64,000 nucleotides of DNA from NCBI RefSeq assembly GCF_007655135.1, contig NC_045128.1:29978811-30042810 (forward strand), written 5' to 3'. The notes under the pieces are model-generated. The model was not told the DNA's origin, made no database searches, and was given only the letters and a program-made list of their open reading frames with translations. Positions within the stretch are counted from its first letter, which is position 1, and each line of letters starts with the position of its first letter. Positions 59,486 to 64,000 of this stretch are shown in pieces. The translations under genes were made by a program, and so were the position numbers. The stretch comes from Punica granatum. Lineage: Eukaryota > Streptophyta > Magnoliopsida > Myrtales > Lythraceae.

Positions 59486-60440
59486 GGGTTAATAATAAAA
59501 AATCCCAATCTTTTTAAATTTTAATAATTTTAGCACAAATTTTTTTCTTTTGCACAAAAATTCACCAACTATCGATTTAATAACAATATAAGCGTAACAT
59601 TCATATCGCCGTTAATTTAAATCGGAATTGTTGTTGTATACTTGACGGTGCTACGTGACTCATGGTGATTGGCCGAGTGTGTCTCCTTTTTTAAATAAAA
59701 ATTATTCTAAAAAAAAAAGCCTCAAGGTCAAAAAAGAGGAATAGGGGAGGTGTCTAGTGGTGGGACCTTGCCTCCTGCCGTCACCCCTCAATTGAGATCG
59801 TTTGGGGGTTTTTCAACTCCGATGGGGTCCTGATGTTGGCCAGCAATTTCCCATTGGCTCGTCACTGACAACCTCAATTGGAGAGGTGGTGGCTAGCATT
59901 GAGGCCTCCACCATCAAACACTTCCTATCTTCCTCTCAATTAGGGTTTTGGTCCTTTTTTTTCTCTCTTTTTCTATTTTTTTCATTTTTCAGAATAATTT
60001 TTATTTAAAAAATATTTGGAGCTCACTCGATCAATCACCACCGGGCCACGTGGCACTGTCAAGTATACATCAACAATTCCTTTATCATTTTTTTTATAAT
60101 GAGAGTGTCCGGCTTTGTCCGACTAATCCACGGTCCACGTGAACATCCTCCAAGCCCACCAGATGGGTAAGTCCAACCACAGGCGTGCAAGTGGCACGAT
60201 ATGGAGTATTCTCTTGCATGGCATCTGAGACGTGATTTGAATTTCGAACTTCCCCTTCGTAGTCACACCCTTCCCCCTTGGTAGTCACACGTCAACAATT
60301 CCGATTAAAATTAAAGGAGATATTGACGTTGTATTAACATTGTTATCAAATCAATAATTTGTAATTTTTTGTGGAAAGAAAAAAATTCGTGCTAAAATCA
60401 TTAAAATGTGAAAAAAATTATGTTTTTTTTTTATTAACCC
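59486..60440. mobile_element. 955-bp MULE-type element with about 150-bp terminal inverted repeats
   Basis: Left end GGGTTAATAATAAAAAATCC; the reverse complement of the right end is GGGTTAATAAAAAAAAAACA. The arms share TTTTAGCACRAATTTTTTTCTTT, ATTGATTT-ATAACAAT and AATCGGAATTGTTG over about 150 bases. The flanks TAATTATAT (59477-59485) and TACTTATAT (60441-60449) are a 9-bp target duplication with one mismatch. An inner inverted pair (GACGGTGCTACGTG.. / CACGTGGCACTGTC) repeats the theme. The centre (59780-59930) is more GC-rich but encodes nothing I recognise. Confidence 0.82.
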
Positions 60441-60954
60441 TACTTATATATAAAATAATTATTTTTATATTTAAAGAAGGCAACCAATTTTTTCTTACCC
60501 ATATTTCATTTTTTTTGGGGTAATATGGGAATTTTGAAAAGGAAGGGTGCAACATGAAGATTTTTCAAGAGGTCACCCATCATAGTACTATCTTCGTCCA
60601 AGTACGCTTAAATTCGGAGTTTTAATGGGACCCGATGCATTAGTATCGTTATGTTCCCACTCAGTTTCCTTTTCCTCCATTTATTTCGGTAGAGGCATTA
60701 GCCTATTGGGATGCTTCGATGTATTTGACATATCCGACTGTCGACTACTAGCAACTTCCTGGACTCAAGAACGAACATGCTCCAATTCTACAAAAGTTGA
60801 TTTGTGAATGCGATACAGTGGTCGATCTCTTGCATCAATAGCCATCAGCTTCTTCTCTTTGATTTGATCATCTAAGATCCTTTCCTTTCTGCTGAACCTG
60901 AACTGGATGGCCGTCATCTGTTTTATTTAATGTCTTCAGGCATAGACAGATAAT

Positions 60955-61105
60955 TTCGTCCGACTCTGAACTGACATACACCTTCGCCCAGTAACCAAGA
61001 GGTTCCGAGTTCGATACTCGGGAGTCACCCATGAACCTCTATTAGTTATTATGAACTTTATTTTATTGTATTAGATCAATAGATCTCTTCATGTAACCAA
61101 AAAAA
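60955..61105 (+). mobile_element. SINE copy with intact box B
   Basis: CAGTAACCAAGAGGTTCCGAGTTCGATACTCGGGAG (box B GAGTTCGATACTC), then CCTCTATTAGTTATTATGAACTTT and TTTTATTGTATTAGATCAATAGATCTC, ending in a run of A (61099-61107). Confidence 0.75.
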
Positions 61106-61109
61106 AATA

Positions 61110-61981
61110 TTGATATATAGATGATTCCATCTATTAAGGGTCTGAGTCGTCTGACCTTATCTAAAGAGGTTATAATGGCTAGCAGTTGGCTAAACTCCAG
61201 TCTCAAGCCCAATGAAGATGGACCTTTGTTCAAGTGGAGAAACATTGCAAGTACTTGACTCAGTGATCAAATTAACTGGAAAAAGAATTTCTATTTAAGA
61301 ATTTCATAATCCGCAGTCTAGGTGGGTCCGAAAATTCAAATTGGGAATCATTCTCGATCAACTTCGATTAGAAGGGTCGTCGGCATTTTTGAAAAACATG
61401 GACAAATTTCTTTATATTCATAGTAGCTTAGCCAAGGCGACTGCCGTCCTGTCCGATACTGCATGCCACCCTCTGCAGTATGGCGTCGCTGCTGTTCGGA
61501 ATCAGCAGAAATGACTGCCCCAATCTTGGCTCAGGCGGGTTGACCTCGGCCACCTGAGCTTAGCCGAGATCACCAACTTCATCAGTCCTTTCTACCGCTT
61601 CCTGGCAATGGTTGCCAGCTGTGTTGCAATTGCCGGAAGGAGTGGCAGAGGCCTTAAGAGGGTTGATTTCCTAATAAGAATTAGTTCATGAACACGAGAA
61701 TAAACTACTTTCAATTAAACACATTTCCCTCAATAATTATCTTTGCCTCCACAATGGTCAAGTACGCAATACAAAAACAAGCCGATGATCATAGCCATAT
61801 CCTCCATAAATCACCTCCTTCTATCCATTCCTGTGTCCAAAACTAAGACCCTCAAATTCACAAACAAAGCCGGATCGTTGATGCTAAAACCTCGATATTG
61901 GGCTGCAGTGTGTTTACTGAATGATATGCACTGTAGGGTTTTTCGATCGTACATTGGAGAAGATGGTTGGTCCTTGGCCTA
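61110..61981. other. Downstream flank of the phytol kinase gene with an unidentified GC-rich block
   Basis: The 3' UTR of the phytol kinase gene should lie at about 61981-61700 on the minus strand. A less AT-rich block at 61436-61660 allows a minus-strand ORF of about 41 codons containing NPPEPRLGQSFLLIPNSS and ending DGSRLG before a stop. I do not recognise it. It may be part of a gene continuing outside recognisable limits, a fragment, or chance. Confidence 0.3.
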
Positions 61982-63910
61982 TTAACTACCGAACGTCAAA
62001 GAAGCAGTCAGCATGCTTACGAGTGGAACAGAAATGTTGTCATCAATCACCTCAGTAATCGGGAGGGACTCCACCACTGTTGCCACTAAGGAGATCAAAG
62101 CAACTTTCTGTATTGTCCCAATCCAATCCAGTTGAAAGTATCCAAGAGCTGAAAAATATTGGAGCATCCTACATGTTTGAAATAAATAACCAAGTCAGTT
62201 TTGAGCAAGAGGGTTTCCACTAGACTTCAGAGAATAGAGAGAGAAGAGAGAGATTCACCCGATTGAAACTAAGAAACCGAATGCGAACATTGAAATGCTC
62301 CCTGCCCAGCTCTTTCGTTGATTATATGGAAGCTTTTGCGAGCCAAAACTTCTCCCAATTATGTCAGCGATTCCTGCAAGATCGGATTTTCAAACAGATA
62401 GGCCACTAAGGAGGATTGATAGCGATGAAATATACGAGGCAGAAGTCTTACCATCTCCCCCGCACATCATGGCCACTGAGATTACTCCAGTGGGAGACTC
62501 CCGCCAGAAGACGACAGCACACAAGATCAACATCAGAACATAGTATAACGGACCCCTTAACAATTCCCTGTAAGAATCAATTCATGAATCTGAACAGACT
62601 CGATTTCCTATAATTTTAGAGCACAAAAGAGTCAGAACAAGTGGGAAGGAACTTTTACCCCGGATTTCCTTCGCGTGTAACAGATTTCACGAGTCCTTCA
62701 TCAGTAACCAAGGAGAAGCCATTGATGACAAGCCTTAAGCAATTCACTAGCGGAACCAAGGAAGCAAAGTAGCGAGCCTCCACCGAGTTGCTATTCTAGA
62801 TTTCAGAATTGCCAGTTGAATTCTGGCTAAACCATAACATAATATTTGTCATGACTTCAATTGAGCTGAAAAAGTACCTGAAAATTGGCCATGAAGCCAT
62901 GAAGAGCAGCCCGGACAAGATATGAACCAACTTTCTGCTTAAACTCTGGTCATATTCAAAGGGGATCATGCAAGTTAGATGAGTGAGACGGAAAGCTCTT
63001 TAAGGTAAGGTCTGCAACAAAACGAAATTAGAGAGATATTCTTGCGGCTTCCACAGAACATTCATCTCTGATCTATTTAGGTACATTACTAGTTCAATGC
63101 CATCAGCACCGAACACACAGAAGAAGCTCTCCGGTAATCAAGTCCCCCAAACTCAGAAGGGAAAGAACTAAGCATCATCCCATGGGGCAACTAGTACCAT
63201 TCCCGGCGTCCAACTCTACCAGGGGTTGAATACTTCAGTTCTGAACAGAGATTCATTCAAAGCATGTCGAGCTTTCCGATCATTCATATTGACATTATTT
63301 TTGCCGTTCTTCCTTTGCTTTTTCTGCTTCAAGACATGAACAAATCCTCTCACAAACACATGATCAAATCACACCAAGGCAACTAGGCAACTATAGATCG
63401 GAGCTACGATTCATTGAAACCTTATCCGATTAGAGAGAGGTGACAAAAATAGCAAATGCAAAGGCACTACGAGGCTTTCTGGCATTACTCCTTCAAATGG
63501 GATACTCATCGGACATCTTAACAGAATCATGAGCTATAGATGAATTCATAATGCAGTCTGAGAGAGCAAGACGGCGAAGAAGAGAGACAGACCTGTTGAA
63601 TGACGTTATTCTCAGTGAGAGTGTCGAATGTGAGGACCAGAGAGTAAGCGCCGGCGAGGACTGCAGCGGTGGCGCCTGCATCCTGCAGCAGATATCCGGC
63701 GGCGGAGCCGGAACCGAGTGCGCACGGGCGGAGCGAGCGGGGCAGTGTGGGAGCATGAGCCAAGGAGTGCAGCAGGGGAAGGGGGACAAGCCGAGGGAAG
63801 CAAGGAGGGCGGAGAGAGGTCAGCGGGCGGCTAAGACGGAGAGCGGAGGAGGAGGAAAACGGCGGCAGCGGCGGCGATGACGACGGCAACAGGAAGAGGG
63901 AGAGACTCAT
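61982..63910 (-). CDS. VTE5: Phytol kinase, chloroplastic (VTE5 type), 6 exons
   Basis: VTE5 phosphorylates phytol released from chlorophyll, using a CTP-type donor, to feed tocopherol and phylloquinone synthesis. It is an integral membrane protein of the chloroplast envelope. Exons in transcript order: 63910-63593, 62945-62878, 62790-62659, 62567-62452, 62373-62259, 62168-61982; 936 nt, 311 residues (Arabidopsis VTE5 about 304). Visible: a Ser/Pro/Leu-rich transit-peptide-like N-terminus (residues 1 to about 70), LQDAGATAAVLAGAYSLVL, SRKLVHILSGLLF, VKSVTREGNP, ELLRGPLYYVL, the conserved CGGDGIADIIGR (208-219), PYNQRKSWAGSISMF, and VESLPITEVIDDNISVP near the end. Several hydrophobic helices are present. 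The start is the first ATG of the frame. Farnesol kinase is the nearest alternative, but the LLQDAGATAAVL and DDNVSVP-like segments favour VTE5. Confidence 0.94.
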
Positions 63911-64000
63911 GATGAAGATGAGTGGGTGGTGATGGGCTTCATCCCCAGTGATTGCCCTGGCCCTCGGCTCTACTCCGATAAATCGTGCTCAGATTTGAAT
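63911..64000 (-). promoter_or_regulatory. Leader of the phytol kinase gene at the window edge
   Basis: The 90 bases upstream of the ATG at 63910 should hold the 5' UTR. No diagnostic promoter element can be named from so short a stretch. Confidence 0.3.

Noticed and set aside
59802..60008. 68-codon ORF in the MULE-type element as a captured gene
   Set aside because: Low-complexity translation with no recognised domain; kept only as a region to search.
20115..61105. tRNA genes suggested by GGTTCGATAC boxes
   Set aside because: Heads are diverged, do not close acceptor stems by eye, and are followed by shared SINE tails.
63527..63880. ORFs on the plus strand and other frames across the phytol kinase first exon
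   Set aside because: They are shadows of the GC-rich transit-peptide exon on the minus strand.
1..64000. CRISPR arrays, operons, ribosome binding sites or plastid/mitochondrial insertions
   Set aside because: The window is eukaryotic nuclear DNA with spliced genes; no regularly spaced repeat array or organelle gene segment was seen.

Overview
The window is nuclear DNA of a flowering plant, most likely a eudicot. It has spliced genes with mostly short GT-AG introns, AT-rich intergenic DNA, (GA)n/(CT)n tracts in leaders, and many plant-type transposon remnants. The species cannot be named from the sequence. I rebuilt six protein-coding genes exon by exon. All their exon phases close into continuous reading frames.

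Left gene island (1-19,156): cytosolic pyruvate kinase (+; only its 5' end is cut off by the window edge), converging on a plant mRNA cap guanine-N7 methyltransferase 2-type gene (-). Next comes a segment with diverged inverted ends that holds a decayed 3' half of a calcineurin B-like (CBL) calcium-sensor gene (-). It is followed by a DUF455/HI0077-type ferritin-fold protein (+) converging on a glucosamine inositolphosphorylceramide transferase (GINT1/GT64-type) gene (-). As I recall, the last two also lie close together in Arabidopsis, with PDK1 between them; no PDK1 is visible here.

Repeat-rich interior (about 19.6-49.4 kb): no intact gene. It holds tRNA-derived SINEs, MULE-type elements with 9-bp target duplications, candidate Helitron ends, a candidate 3.2-kb solo LTR, several local tandem duplications, and one of two copies of a 2.6-2.8-kb direct duplication that carries about 375-bp tandem units. 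A broken SERF/4F5-type gene with a MULE-type insertion in its intron lies at 45.4-46.6 kb.

Right part (49.4-64 kb): an orphan 5'-leader-like exon, then a UXT-type prefoldin gene (+) with a 30-nt exon. After these come the second copy of the long duplication, more SINEs, a 955-bp MULE-type element with long terminal inverted repeats, and a chloroplast phytol kinase gene (VTE5 type, -).

The genes do unrelated housekeeping jobs: glycolysis, mRNA capping, sphingolipid glycosylation, a prefoldin-like cofactor, and phytol salvage for tocopherol. They do not form a pathway cluster. The unusual content is in the repeats, the two gene fragments and the splice sites.
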